NCBI GenBank assembly: GCA_039621445.1
Contig: CP154957.1
Span: forward strand, 29,026,798-29,090,797
Origin: Euglena gracilis
Taxonomy: Eukaryota; Euglenida; Euglenophyceae; Euglenales
Length of the DNA: 64,000 bases
Reading direction: 5' to 3'
Part shown: in pieces, positions 29,500-40,139 of the stretch
How positions within the stretch are numbered: position 1 is the first letter of the stretch
Layout: every line of letters begins with the position of its first letter
The notes under the pieces: generated by a model
Database searches by the model: none
Told to the model about the DNA's origin: nothing
Seen by the model: the letters and a program-made list of their open reading frames with translations, nothing else
Translations under genes and position numbers: made by a program

Positions 29500-30478
29500 G
29501 CCCCGCCCCCTACCTATGCCAGCCGGCACCCCCGGTCCCGCCCCCTACCTATGACAGCCGGAAACCCCGACCCAACCCCCTACCTATGCCAGCCGGAAAC
29601 CCCGGCCCCACCCCCTGCCTATGCCAGCCGGCAACCCCGGCCCCGCCCCCTACCTATGCCAGCCGCAAACCCTGCCCCGCCCCCTACCTATGCCAGCCGG
29701 CACCCCCGGTCCCGCCCCCTACCTATGCCAGCCGTCACCCCCGGCCCCGCCCCCTACCTATGCCAGCCGTCACCCCCGGCCCCGCCCCCTACCTATGCCA
29801 GCCAGCACCACCGGCCCCGCCGCCTACGTATGCCAGCCGGCACCCCCGGTCCCGCCCCCTACCTATGACAGCCGGAAACCCCGACCCAACCCCCTACCTA
29901 TGCCAGCCGGAAACCCCGGCCCCACTCCCTGCCTATGCCAGCCGGCACCCCCGGCCCCGCCCCCTACCTATGCCAGCCGGAAACCCCGGCCCCGCCCCCT
30001 ACCTATGCCAGCCGGCACCCCCGGCCCCGCCCCCTACCTATGCCAGCCGGCAACCCCGGTCCCGCCCCCTACCTATGCCAGCCGGCAACAACCCCGGCCC
30101 CGCCCCCTACCTATCAGCCAGAAACCCCGGCCCCGCCCCCTACCTATGCCAGCCGCAAACCCCGCCCCGCCGCCTATCTATGCCAGCCGGCACCCCCGGT
30201 CCCGCCCCCTACCTATGCCAGCCAGCAACCCCGGCCCCGCCCCCTACCTATCCCAGCCCGAACCCCCGCCCCCCCCCCCTCCCTATGCCAGCCGGCACCC
30301 CCGGCCCCGCCCCCTACCTATGCCAGCTGGTAGCCCCGGCCCCCCCCTACCTATGCCAGCCGTCGCCCCCGGCCCCGCCCCCGACCTATGCCAGCCATCA
30401 CCCCCGGCCCCGCCCCCTACCTATGCCAGCTTGAAACCCCGGCCCCGCCCCCTACCTATGCCAGCTGGCAGCCCCAGC
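29500..30478. repeat. 35-bp minisatellite, array 2, ~28 copies
   Basis: The same 35-bp unit as array 1, more variant. A poly-C block precedes it (29,410-29,485). Overlapping ORFs of 187-341 codons here are repeat artefacts. Confidence 0.97.
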
Positions 30479-30627
30479 GGGCAGTGGCTTAGGGTGGCCG
30501 CAGTGAATTGGCACTGGTTCTGTCACATGAGTACATTGTGGTATCGGACGGTCCTGCTGGGAAAAGAAAACCCCGGGACCCCTCCCCCCCCCCCCCCCCC
30601 GCCTACCCCCTGCCCCCCCCGTACCCT

Positions 30628-32640
30628 CCCTTTCCCTCCGCTTTGAAATTCTGTTCAAGCTGCTGAAGTGCAACCACTTATTTGCAACCGCTGCTTTTAC
30701 CCCTCACTTAATTCTCATCCTCAAATTTCCCTTGCAGCTCATTTTAGCCAGTAAACACTGACTCACACGTGGGACAGCTCAAATGCTCTTCGCAGCAAAC
30801 CCCCAAATTTCCCAAATAACACCCATTGTGGTAGATGTCCACATAAAATACATTTCTAAATTGCAGGAAATAATGGAAGGCAGGGAAACACCTGGGAGAA
30901 ATAAATTTACATCGGCGCTTCCGGCACCCCCAGCCCCCTCCCCTCTTTCATGACACCAGGCCCATTTTCTTTTCCCATGCATTTAAATGTGGAAGCAGTG
31001 CACGCCCCATCCCCCTCCAGACCAGGGTGAGACAGCTCTCTCCACGGTCTGTTGAATTTGTGCTGATGTATCTCATTGGTGTGCACCAACCATTTTCTGA
31101 TTTCTTTTGGACTTTTAACCTTGGACCGGTCACAATGGGCCTGACACCATGTTTCTGCCAGCCCCCTCCGCCCCCCCCCCCCCAGCTCACCCACCAGCTC
31201 TCCACCAAGAATGGTGAACGCCGACTCCCCCTCCCGCCGGCACCCACCGTCCAGCACCCGGGAACCCTGCCCCAGCTGTGCCTCCACCCACATCCCATCA
31301 CACCCACCCCACACCCACCCCACCCTAGTCTTCAAGAATTTGGGAACCTCTTCCCTCCGCTTTGTCTAAACTTTGTTCAAGCTGCTGAAGTGCAACCATT
31401 TATCTGCATCAGCTGCTTTTACCCTCGCTTAATTCTCATGCACAAATTTCTCTTGCAGCTCATTTCAGTCAGTGCACATTGACAAACACGTGAGGCAGCT
31501 CAAATGGTCTTCGCAGCGGGCCCCCAACTTTCCGAAATAGCGCGCACTGTGGAGGAAATACACATAAAGGACATAAAAACAATAGCATTTGTGAATTTCA
31601 GGAAATACAGAAAGGCGGGGGATCACCTGGGAGAAATAAATTTACATCGGCGCTTCCGGCACCCCCTGCCCCCTCCCCGCTTTCATGACACCAGGCCCAT
31701 TTTTTTTCCATACATTCATACGTATGTGGCAGCAGTGCACGCCCCATCCCCTCCAGACCGGGGTGAGACACAGCTCTGTCCACGGTTTGTTGATTTTGTG
31801 CTGATGTATCTCATTGCATTACATCAGCATGCACATATTGTGCGCACCAACCATTTTATGATTTCTTTTGCTGCCTCTTGGACTTTGAACCTTGGGCCTG
31901 GCACCGTGTTTCTGCCAGCCCCCCCCGCCCCCCCCCCCCAGCTCACCCACCAGCTCTCCGCCGGAAATGGTGGACGACGACTCCCTCCCCCCCCCGCCGG
32001 CACCCTCCGTCCGGCACGCGGGGAACCATGCCCCGGCCCTGCCTCCACCCACTACCCACCATACCCACCCCACACACACCAGGAGCACCCTAATCTTTAA
32101 GAATTTGGGAACCTCTTCTTCCCTCCGTTTTGTCTGAGCGTGGCTCAAGCCTGCTTAAGTGCAACCATTTACCTGCATCCGCCGCTTTAACCTTTTTCTT
32201 AATTATCATCCACAAATCTCTCTTGCAGCCCATCTAAGTCACTACACACTGAAAAACCTGTGGGACAGCCCAAATAGTCTTCGCTGCGAACCCCCAATTT
32301 CTAAATGAAACCCCACTGTGGTAGAAACCCCCTTGAGTTAGTAAGATTAACATCCCCAAATTTCATGGAAAGGCACCCAGGGGAAACAGTTTTTTTATCA
32401 GCCCCTCGCATTCCCAGCCTCCCTATTTTTATGACACCAGTCTCCCATCCATTCTTACATGCACCACCGTGTGCAGTTCACCTCCCCGCCCCGTGCCCCC
32501 TCCAGACCACGGTGAGACACAGCTCTTTCCGCGGTTTGTTGAATTTGTGCCGATTTATTTCACAGCCTGCATCAGCATGCAAGCATATTTTTTACGAGCA
32601 CCAACCAATGCATAGTTTCTTCTGCTGCCTCACCAAAATT
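30628..32640 (+). repeat. three diverged tandem repeats of ~720-760 bp
   Basis: Copies start near 30,628, 31,346 and 32,109, each with CTTCCCTCCG, CAAGCTGCTGAAGTGCAACC, TCTCTTGCAGCTCATTT, CACGTGGGACAGCTCAAAT, CTTCGCAGC, TTTACATCGGCGCTTCCGGC, GACACCAGGCCCATTTT and TTGAATTTGTGCTGATGTAT. The third is truncated and most diverged. I see no conserved ORF across the three, which argues against coding. Confidence 0.85.
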
Positions 32641-32689
32641 TACAACCTCCCCCATCTTGTTCCATTTATAACACAATCACCCCGTTGTT

Positions 32690-33345
32690 TCCCCTCTTCA
32701 GGACCACCCAAATCAACCCGCGTTACCTGGCCCACCGAGCTTCTGGATAACCCCAACCACCCCATCTATCTCACCCACTGAATTTCTTCCACCCCTCAGT
32801 GTTTAACCGCGAACTTCCGGGTACCCAATATATTCCGCCCTGTCTTGCCCACCATGATATATTTATTCTGCAAAAACCCATGGTGTTTCTCCCACGAACT
32901 TCTGGACACCCTCATCCCTGGTTTCAGACCCATCAAATTTCTGGACTACACCAATTACCCCATCCCATGTTGTTTTACCCACTAAACCACCCCGTGGTGT
33001 TCAACCCACCCAATTTGTGGACCCACCAATGGTGTCTTACTCACCGACTTTTGTTTCACCTCCAACCACCCCAGTGTGTCCAACCCTCCGGACTTCCAAG
33101 GTGTGCTACGCGCCGAACTTCTGAACAGCCCCCCCCCCCCCTGTGCTGTTCTTCACACCGACTGCCCAGACCCCCCAAAGGCTTCGGATAACCACAACCA
33201 ACCATGCTCGCCCTTTCCTTTGGACACCCTTTACTTTGGACTCCTCTCCGCGCCTCCTGTGTCATTCCCTCCCACTGTTCACCCACGTTTTTTTTTCCTA
33301 TCCCCTACCCCGTACTTTTACGGTACTCTCTAGTTTTCGCAACTC
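32690..33345. repeat. degenerate ACCACCCC/AACTTCTGGA repeat
   Basis: Irregular 40-60-nt units combining ACCACCCCGTGGTGTTCAAC and CCACCGAACTTCTGGA-like words. No coding signal. Confidence 0.55.
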
Positions 33346-33429
33346 ACTCTATTTGCCCCCTGGACACTAAACCCCACACCCCCCCACAGGCGAACCCCCA
33401 ACAAATCCCAAAATCCCACATCAAATCTT

Positions 33430-33545
33430 AATGCCCGGGCTCCGGGGGTGCCCTCCTGAGTGGTGCTTGTGTACGCCCACGGCTGGAGGCACTGCGCAGC
33501 AATGCGGGGCACTACAAATCCAAATCCAAATCCAAATCCCCCCCT
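33430..33545. repeat. ~110-bp repeat with hexamer tail, copy 1
   Basis: GGGCTCCGGGGGTGCCCTCC, GTGGTGCTTGTGTACGCCCA and GGAGGCACTGCGC lead into a CAAATCC-type tail of four hexamers. The copy at 56,490-56,605 shares the body but ends in AACTCC repeats. A short-repeat tail is typical of some LINE 3' ends. Confidence 0.75.
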
Positions 33546-33789
33546 GTGCCTTGTCTCCGGTGGGTGACATATAGGGGGGGGGGTCACGTTACCGCTCTTT
33601 GCAGGCTACCCCGGTCTCCCCCCCCGCGCGTAAATTTTGGCCCCTCCAGAAGTGGTTCAAACAGGGGCAATACTGCCATATTTATAAAAACAGCTCCTCA
33701 CATATTTCAGGGGGGAACCCAAACACTGCTATGACAGATTCGGCAGATCGGGATGCATTAACGGCGTCCATTATAAACAAAAAGAACTG

Positions 33790-34075
33790 AAAAGGATGAT
33801 CCCCAGGAACGGTTCGGCACGGCTCGCACGTGCCTCGTGCGTGTCGTGCCCACGCTTCGCCCGTGCGAGCGCGTCACCCGTGTCGGCATGCTGTTTTTTG
33901 CCGCCGGGACGGGTCACCGCGAGCCGTTGCACCCGCCTGTCACTTCGATTGGTTTCACTTCGATTCCCGCTGGCCTTGCCCTGAGGGGCGTGGGCCCTTT
34001 TGTGTTTTTTTTTTGGTGCTGGAGGGGCTACCTCCTGCCGGGCTCCCCTTGCTGCGGTCGGGAGCATTGAATACG
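33790..34075 (-). other. uncertain basic ORF
   Basis: The minus strand is open from 34,067 to 33,771 with basic, Arg/Lys/Ala-rich content (PKKKHKRAHAPQGKASGNRS). Part of the plus-strand translation (HASPVRAR) resembles reverse-strand translation at 37.4 kb (RASPVRART), so the segment probably shares a GC-rich repeat with the CCGTG unit. A protein is not established. Confidence 0.25.
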
Positions 34076-34139
34076 AATGGGACCCACAGTTGTCCCATCA
34101 CCTTGCTCTCCTTCTTGCTGCCACCCATCCAGATCCATG

Positions 34140-34660
34140 GGTGAGACTGCCATCACGGTGCCGGTTTGTCCACGTCTTGGTCTTGGCACTCGCACCTCCT
34201 GTGCTGTCACCGTCAGTGATACCTTTTCAATGACATTGTCGGCGAGAGCTGCTCTGCCACAATGACATCAAAGCTGCTGAAATGTGTCGCCAAATGTCGG
34301 CGGACATATGCTGCCTGGCCCAACCTTGGCTGTCACCCAGTGCTTGCTTGACGAGACGGCTGATGAGGCCAGAGCCTAGTGGGCCCAGGCCGGACTATGG
34401 GTGAAAAGACAGGGGACTGAACAACCATCTTGCTGCTTCGCATATTGGTTGGTGCTTAGTAATTTTTTTGTTCTCCATGCTTGCCATGTTCTTCAATGTC
34501 TTGGTCTCGTCCCACGTGAAGTCTTTGCGCAATCAGTGAAACACCACGAGGTCGACAGCCAGCGGCCCTGCTGAATCCACTCCATCCAAGGCAATGTCAG
34601 CCGGGCGAGTCTTGCCGCCGATTGCCACCCCACACTGTCACTGCTCCACGTGGGATGTGC
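34140..34660 (-). pseudogene. second type of LINE restriction-like endonuclease domain
   Basis: The minus strand from about 34,660 reads VAIGGKTRPADIALDGVDSA, GPLAVDLVVFH-stop-LRKDFTWDETK, KKITKHQPICEAARW and, after a frame break, SGLGPLGSGLISRLVKQALG, then ADIWRHISAALMSLWQSS. The RPAD and AVDL positions match the RPGD and AIDV positions of the R2-like endonuclease, and the later HQPICEAARW/GLG helices fit the family's C-terminus. The lineage differs from the 11 and 20 kb copies. One TGA and at least one frameshift make it non-functional. The gene is cut on its 5' side by the poly-C element at 34,742. Confidence 0.65.
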
Positions 34661-34741
34661 CGAAAGAGCGGCCGTGAGAGGGACAGGATCTCATTGATTG
34701 CCCCGGCCATGGCTGCGTTTTGGGTGTCCAATGATGTTGGG

Positions 34742-35070
34742 GCGACGGCAGTACAGTTGGGGTTTTTGGGGGCCCCCCCCCCTCCCCCCCCCCCTGTACA
34801 GTTGGGATTTTCGGGACCCCCTCCCCCAGTGCCGACCCCCCCCCGAGACAGATGAAATTTTTGACACCAAAAATGGCCTTTTTAGACCAAAAAAAGGCCG
34901 TAAAATTATTTTCTGGCGCCTTTGGCGCCGGTTTTTGGCCGAATTTTGAAGGGGGGGGTTGGCTATACAGTTGGGACCCCAGGACCCCCCCCCCGGTGTT
35001 GAGACAGTACAGCAAAAAGTGCCAAAAATGAAAAAAAAAACTGACCTCGGGACCCCTCCCCGCCCCCCCC
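34742..35070 (+). repeat. GTACAGTTG poly-C element, copy 2
   Basis: GACGGCAGTACAGTTGG, C runs, CTGTACAGTTGGGA, GAGACAGATGAAATTTTTGA, a GGCGCC-TTT-GGCGCC hairpin (34,915-34,929) and a further CTATACAGTTGGGACC block. It interrupts the endonuclease gene remnant on the minus strand. Confidence 0.7.
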
Positions 35071-35274
35071 CCTGCCAACGCTCCGTTGTCAAGCCTTGGC
35101 GCGAGGAAGCCGCAGGTGGTGGTTGAGCTGGGTGTGACACCGGCGGTAATCTGGAAGCGACGGGATCTGCTACCACCCAAAAGCAGTTATCCCCCACGCA
35201 TCGCTTTCCTGCAGGCGCAAGCAATGCCCGCACATCCACCGCTGCGTCTGTAGCAGCCATGATCAGTGTGGGCC

Positions 35275-35440
35275 TCGTCTTTAATAGGTCGTTTAAAACA
35301 TCGTTTTAAATCAGTTTAAAACCGTCGTCGAAAATCAAAAAGACGGGTTTTCGACCGTATGGAAAAAGACATAGGGCGTCTGCACGTCTTGCTCACGAGG
35401 GAACCGACCGCTGGCAGCCCACGGCAGTCGCGACCCTAGT
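35275..35440 (+). repeat. TTTAAAC-rich repeat, copy 2
   Basis: Inverted relative to 9,100-9,235. It includes ATCAGTTTAAAACCGTCGTC and AAAATCAAAAAGACGGGTTT. Confidence 0.7.
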
Positions 35441-35689
35441 GGACGCCGGCATTTCTAAAGCCGCCATGCTGCTGCGAAAACCTTTCTCAGAAGTTTGTCG
35501 TTCGCTGCTTGAAAAGAGGCAGCGAAACCGCCCCCCCCCCCCCTACCATCACAGGACATCATCCACACAGTCCCCACACCCCACAGTCCCCAATTTTAGA
35601 CCAAAAAAAAGGAGACTTAAGGAAACTTTATTAAACGAATTAAAACTTGCCAAAAAAGTGTGATCCCAACCTTCAGGGGGGGAGGGCAA

Positions 35690-35960
35690 AAACTGACCCG
35701 TGGGCAAAAATCTCCAAAACTGTGGCACCCAGCTGCCCCCCCCCCCCGTCCGTGGCCACAAATTGGAGTAATACTGTCAGACCCTGTGGCCAAAAAAAGC
35801 CCCAGCAGTGAGACCCAGGTGACCCCACCTGTGGCCAACATGGCCCAAAACTGTGGAACCCAGCTGACCCCAAAGCTGACTACCCAGTGTGCCCACCTGT
35901 GGGTTAATACCCAGTTCACCCCCCCCCCATGGCCCAAAACTGACCCCACCCGCAGACTCA
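35690..35960. repeat. degenerate ACCCAGCTGACCCC repeat
   Basis: Irregular units made of CAAAACTGTGG, ACCCAGCTGACCCC, CCACCTGTGGCCAA and long C runs. From 35,970 to 36,600 I see no gene or repeat that I can name. Confidence 0.55.
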
Positions 35961-36605
35961 AAACGCCCACAAAAACAGACCAGATGGCAGATCTAACATT
36001 GAGACTGAAACAGAGATTGCATCCAACTTGTCACATTCTTCTCCAACAAAAATTCCCAAAACGTTGCACAAAAGAATTGCAGAGCATGGAGAGACAGAAA
36101 AGGAACAAGTGACAGTACACAGCTTTAACCTTAGGCAGCATCACGTCCAGATGGTGTCTTCGTTCAAATCCCAATGAATAAATCCAGTACTTGAACCCCA
36201 CCAGGGTGTCAGTTGACCCTGCAAAGGAAACCATGAGACAGAGTAAGGGAGAAAGAAGCAAACCTTTTCAGGCCCAGACAGGTTCGTGGGGGCCTTTTCA
36301 GGCCCAAAGAAACCAGATAAGCTGTAAAGGCCACAACAGCCAACAAGGGCTGAGAAGCCCTTCACAGCATCATGAGCTTCAGCAGCTTCTCACCGCCACT
36401 GGTCCTTGAATTGTACTTGAGTAACACTTGTACCCCAGTGGTACCTTGCACTTCCGTTGACCTTGGGTTCCTTCGATGTCTTCTGTTGTGGTTGTAAGTT
36501 CTTGAACTTCGTTGCTTGCTTGGATCCATTGAACTTAAGAGTTAAATTCCAAACTTGACACTTGACCCCACCAGGGCTCTCAAGACATGCTGAATGTGTG
36601 ACAGA

Positions 36606-36899
36606 AAAAAAATGGTCACTCGGGAAGTGAAAGTAGGATCAGGTAGGATGAAGTTAGGATTAACGTGAATCGCGTGTCTTTTATTCGTGATGTTTTTTTC
36701 GGGGTAAAAAAGACGGGAAAAGACGTTTTAGACGGTGTCGAATTGTCGGAATGGTCTTTTATTCGAAAAAAAGACTTTAGCACCGCACTGGTCATGATGC
36801 AGACGGCACTTCATTGGCGGCCACATGCACTACTTTGTGCATGGGGCAAAGGGGCGATGGAAGACACCACTATCCGCATCAGAATCTGAGGAGTCCGGA
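36606..36899. repeat. direct repeat flanking the compound element, left copy
   Basis: AATGGTCACTCGGGAAGTGA, ATGAAGTTAGGATTA, TGTCTTTTATTCGTGATG and CAGACGGCACTTCATTGGCG to GAGGAGTCCGGA. It matches 40,140-40,492 but lacks about 61 bp found there; the gap ends in AGT microhomology, suggesting a deletion. Confidence 0.9.
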
Positions 36900-37262
36900 G
36901 GCGGACGGACGAACGGACGGACGGCTGGTGAAAAAAGCGAAGGTCCGGACGGACGGCTGACCTTGTGGGCTTGGTCCAGACGTCTGAAGAAAATGCACTT
37001 GGTCCAGCTAGCCGGCTAGCGCTGGCCGGCTGGCCGGCTAGACGGCGGGTCTTTGGAAGTGCAGGCGTCTCAGTGCACGCGAGCTGTGGTGGCTGTCGCG
37101 GCTAGCCACCCCAGCCACATCTGGCTAGCCGCTGCTGGCTGGCTGGCAAAAAAAAGGAGGAGGTCTGGCCAGCCAAGATTTGGTGTTTTGTCCCGAAACT
37201 TTCTTCCGCTTCATTTTGTTGGACTAGTCCTTTTCCTCTTTTGATATTAAGAAGCGTATCGT

Positions 37263-37333
37263 GCACACAGTGTAGTTGGTGCAGCATGCAGTTCGGAACT
37301 GTCATGTCGCGGGTTCAAACCCCGCTGTGTGCA
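37263..37333 (+). tRNA. tRNA-Pro(CGG)-like head, copy 2
   Basis: 71 nt: acceptor GCACACA/TGTGTGC (7 of 7), anticodon loop TTCGGAA on a stem with 4 of 5 pairs, a 5-nt variable loop, T-arm GCGGG-TTCAAAC-CCCGC (5 of 5) and B box GGTTCAAACC. The D-stem is weak (2 of 3) and position 8 is G rather than T. The identical sequence at 38,365-38,435 shares its 3' extension, so a SINE-like head is likelier than a cellular tRNA gene. Confidence 0.6.
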
Positions 37334-37466
37334 AGTTTTCCTCACTGGAAACTGTCATCTTTTTGAAGAAATTATGAATCACCCTCACGCAAAAAAGCAT
37401 TCCCAATCGTGCGCGCCCGCACGGGCGACGCGCGAGCACGGGAGCCGCGCGAGACGCGAGAACCTG

Positions 37467-37504
37467 TCAAATCCAGTAGGCTGTGCCACTGGTCGGTGGA
37501 CTCG
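37467..37504 (+). repeat. 38-nt conserved module, copy 3
   Basis: Lies between a GC-rich leader (CACGGGAGCCGCGCGAGACG) and the CCGTG array. Confidence 0.85.
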
Positions 37505-37537
37505 GCTCGTCCCACCACCGTTGTTGCGAGACGCGCG

Positions 37538-37677
37538 CCGTGCCGTGCCGTGCCGTGCCGTGCCGTGCCGTGCCGTGCCGTGCCGTGCCGTGCCGTGCCG
37601 TGCCGTGCCGTGCCGTGCCGTGCCGTGCCGTGCCGTGCCGTGCCGTGCCGTGCCGTGCCGTGCCGTGCCGTGCCGTG
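37538..37677. repeat. (CCGTG)28 array
   Basis: 140 bp of perfect pentamer, 28 copies. The reading frames give CRAVP and HGTAR repeats, which are artefacts. The sequence directly after it (GAGTTTTCCCCTCTCGCCGG) differs from that after the second array. Confidence 0.98.
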
Positions 37678-37789
37678 AGTTTTCCCCTCTCGCCGGTTCG
37701 GTGACCGTGCGCGGAATGGGCTCCCCGGCAGGCCGAGTGGGGGAAAACAGTCACCCGGCGCTCCGGTAAAAATAGGCACACGCGCCCAA

Positions 37790-38187
37790 AAAATTCCCTT
37801 TTTTTGTGTCTTTCGGTCCCTGAATTCAGCCAGAACCTGGGTTCCGGCAGCCAAATAATTCAAAAATTGGGGGGGGGGACGGTATTTTTGGCCAACTCCT
37901 TGGGGGTGCCTCTGAAGCAGTAGGGGGGGGGGGAAGCCTGGGTTGAATTTAAAAAAGGGTAGCGGGGGGGGGGGAAGAACACCTTGACCTTGCTTCCCAG
38001 CGCCGCTTGCTGTTCTTTCTTTTGAATTTGAATATTTGCTTTTTGATTGACCTTCCGGATTGACCTTTTGAAATTCTTGGACAACTGTTTCCTTGAAATC
38101 AGATTGAATTTTTGATATTCCTTCCTTCAGCATGCACAATTCTTTGAATGAAACATTCGGAAGAGAACCTGGGGGGGGAAAGTTCAC
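37790..38187 (-). other. possible coding fragment of unknown family
   Basis: The minus strand from 38,187 reads NFPPPGSLPNVSFKELCMLK, EGISKIQSDFKETVVQEFQK, VNPEGQSKSKYSNSKERTAS and then Pro/Phe-rich sequence through three G-runs. The first 60 codons have a helical, mixed composition that looks coding; the rest is low complexity. It lies between the two CCGTG arrays. No family is recognised. Confidence 0.3.
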
Positions 38188-38364
38188 AGGTGAAAAAAGT
38201 AGCAGAATGGGGCAGAATATTCGCTAATTCCAGTGCGCAGGCGCCAGGCCGCCTCCCGCCGCCCACCCTCCTCTTCCTACCGAGGCGCCCGGCCTCGCCT
38301 GCCTTCGGCTAACCTCGGAGGCGGGAGCGGGGGGCGATCCTCTTTTGATATTAAGAAGCGTATC

Positions 38365-38435
38365 GTGCACACAGTGTAGTTGGTGCAGCATGCAGTTCGG
38401 AACTGTCATGTCGCGGGTTCAAACCCCGCTGTGTG
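38365..38435 (+). tRNA. tRNA-Pro(CGG)-like head, copy 3
   Basis: Identical to 37,263-37,333, with the same upstream CTCTTTTGATATTAAGAAGC and downstream body. It reflects a ~1.1-kb-spaced duplication. Confidence 0.6.
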
Positions 38436-38511
38436 CAAGTTTTCCTCACTGGAAACTGTCATTTTTTTGAAGAAATTATGAATCACCCTCACGCAAAAAA
38501 GCATTCCCAAT

Positions 38512-38824
38512 CGTGCGCGCCCGCACGGGCGACGCGCGAGCACGGGAGCCGCGCGAGACGCGAGAACCTGTCAAATCCAGTAGGCTGTGCCACTGGTCGG
38601 TGGACTCGGCTCGTCCCACCACCGTTGTTGCGAGACGCGCGCCGTGCCGTGCCGTGCCGTGCCGTGCCGTGCCGTGCCGTGCCGTGCCGTGCCGTGCCGT
38701 GCCGTGCCGTGCCGTGCCGTGCCGTGCCGTGCCGTGCCGTGCCGTGCCGTGCCGTGCCGTGCCGTGCCGTGCCGTGCCGTGCCGTGCCGTGCCGTGCCGT
38801 GCCGTGCCTAAAAAAAAATAAAGG
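38512..38824 (+). mobile_element. A-tailed insertion carrying the 38-nt module and (CCGTG)33
   Basis: Flanked by AAAAAAGCATTCCCAAT at 38,495-38,511 and 38,826-38,842, a 17-bp duplication. The right end is CCTAAAAAAAAATAAAGG, an A-rich tail. The minus-strand repeat copy near 16.09 kb shows the site without it. This is the classical signature of target-primed retroposition. The 313-bp body holds a GC-rich leader, the 38-nt module (38,571-38,608) and the array at 38,642-38,806. Confidence 0.85.
38642..38806. repeat. (CCGTG)33 array
   Basis: 165 bp of perfect pentamer, 33 copies, against 28 in the other array, so copy number has changed since the duplication. Confidence 0.98.
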
Positions 38825-38825
38825 A

Positions 38826-39850
38826 AAAAAAGCATTCCCAATTCTTCTCCTTCAGTGTCACAATGCCATTTCGTGTGGAAGCGGTGTGGGATAGTTATGA
38901 TGAAAGTACAGGATGCTGAAATGAAGTGAAAATACAGGAACTTATTGCTTTATGGAAAGAGGTCCAACATCACCACATGCAGGCCACTCAGGCCTTTGCT
39001 CTGAACAAATCCACATTCGATCGAGCAGAGGCCTGCCTGCAACACGGTGACGGGCCCTTGGTGGGTCTACTTGTTTTCTGCTTGGTACTTGCTACTTGCA
39101 TCACAAGTTTCAAGTCTGAAGACAGATTTCACAGACATTTTGTCCTTAGATGCTGGTTTTCTTCTGAAACTTCCATTTTTGTTTCTTGCGTTCTTTATTT
39201 GCTGTTCGACAAATGTTCTTGGAAACCAAAAATTGGGGGAGAAGTTTTTCAATCTGGCAAACGGCCCAAAATTTTGCATTTCACATTTTTTGCGATGTCA
39301 TGGTTTTTTTTTTTTGGGCCCGATGTGGTGGCCAGTTTTGGGCCAGATGTGCTGGCCAGTTTTGGGCCAGATGTTCTATCCAGTTTTGGGCTAGATGTGG
39401 TGGCCAGTTTTGGGCCACAGGATTCTCTCAGGAAGGAGTTGTTTGGGTGCATTCTCTTGGAAGGGGGGGGGCAGAAAAGCGTTTTGTTTCCGTTTTTTTG
39501 GCAAAATATGTGTTGTTCAACGAGAAAAATGTCAGTAAAATTTGACTGTGCCAAAAGTTTGTTTACTTTATTGAAGTTCGTTTATTTCACCTCCTCAAAA
39601 GTATGAGTTTTTAGGACGGAAATTTTTGAGGTTTTTTGTGAAAAAAGTTTTTTTTCATCAAAAATCACGTGTTTTTTGGTTTTATTTTTCAAAAAACTTT
39701 TCTGGGCAAAATCCGTGTTTTCCCGAAAACGGTGAAAATGTGTGGTGGGTGTGGGGGGGGGGGGGTCGACTTACCCCCCCTTTCGGTTCTTCCGGCGCAG
39801 TTTTTTGGTGCTGCCGTCAAATATGTTGAAGAAATGTTCATCCACCTGAA
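38826..39850 (+). repeat. tRNA-headed interspersed repeat, copy 2 body
   Basis: Continues the repeat interrupted at 38,511. CTTCTCCTTCAGTGTCACAA, CACCACATGCAGGCC, a CTGGCCAGTTTTGGGCCAGA tandem and a G/C-run block match 15,050-16,090 inverted. An ORF of 226 codons (38,926-39,606) is matched only in fragments by the other copy. Confidence 0.8.
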
Positions 39851-40139
39851 AAATAAATAGCATTGGACTCCCTTCAGGCGCACACACGGCAATGCTGGAG
39901 CGTGCACACCAGGAAAAACCGACGGGCAGGGACGATTTCTTGATTTGACGCGACGAGTGGAGGGCAGCCGTGACTGCTTTTCGGAAGGAAGGAATTTTTT
40001 TTTTGGTTCGGCCGGCTGGCAAGACAGACATTGGTCCGGCTTGACGGACGGTTGGCGAAAAAATGCTTCGTCCGGATGGACGGCTGGGCGTCTAGCATTG
40101 GTCCGGCTGAAGAGGTCCGGACGGCTCGGACGGCTAGTA

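Larger units (their letters stand above)
36900..40137 (+). mobile_element. long CGGACGG compound element
   Basis: Begins GGCGGACGGACGAACGGACG and ends TTGGTCCGGCTGAAGAGGTC then CGGACGGCTAG, the same ends as the 779-bp element at 13,624-14,402. Between them are a CCAGCC repeat, two tRNA-headed copies, two CCGTG arrays, a possible ORF fragment and a long tRNA-headed repeat. It stands between 290-350-bp direct repeats. Confidence 0.6.

Noticed and set aside
16163-38435. Calling the tRNA-like heads functional tRNA-Pro genes
   Set aside because: The D-arm is weak, position 33 or 8 is non-canonical, and all share repeat-family 3' extensions. They are kept as tRNA-like with reduced confidence.
37329-38894. 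CRAVP and HGTAR repeat ORFs on both strands
   Set aside because: Translations of perfect CCGTG pentamers.
38926-39606. 226-codon ORF as a gene
   Set aside because: The inverted copy at 15-16 kb matches only in pieces with stops and frame changes; the repeat is conserved as DNA rather than as protein.
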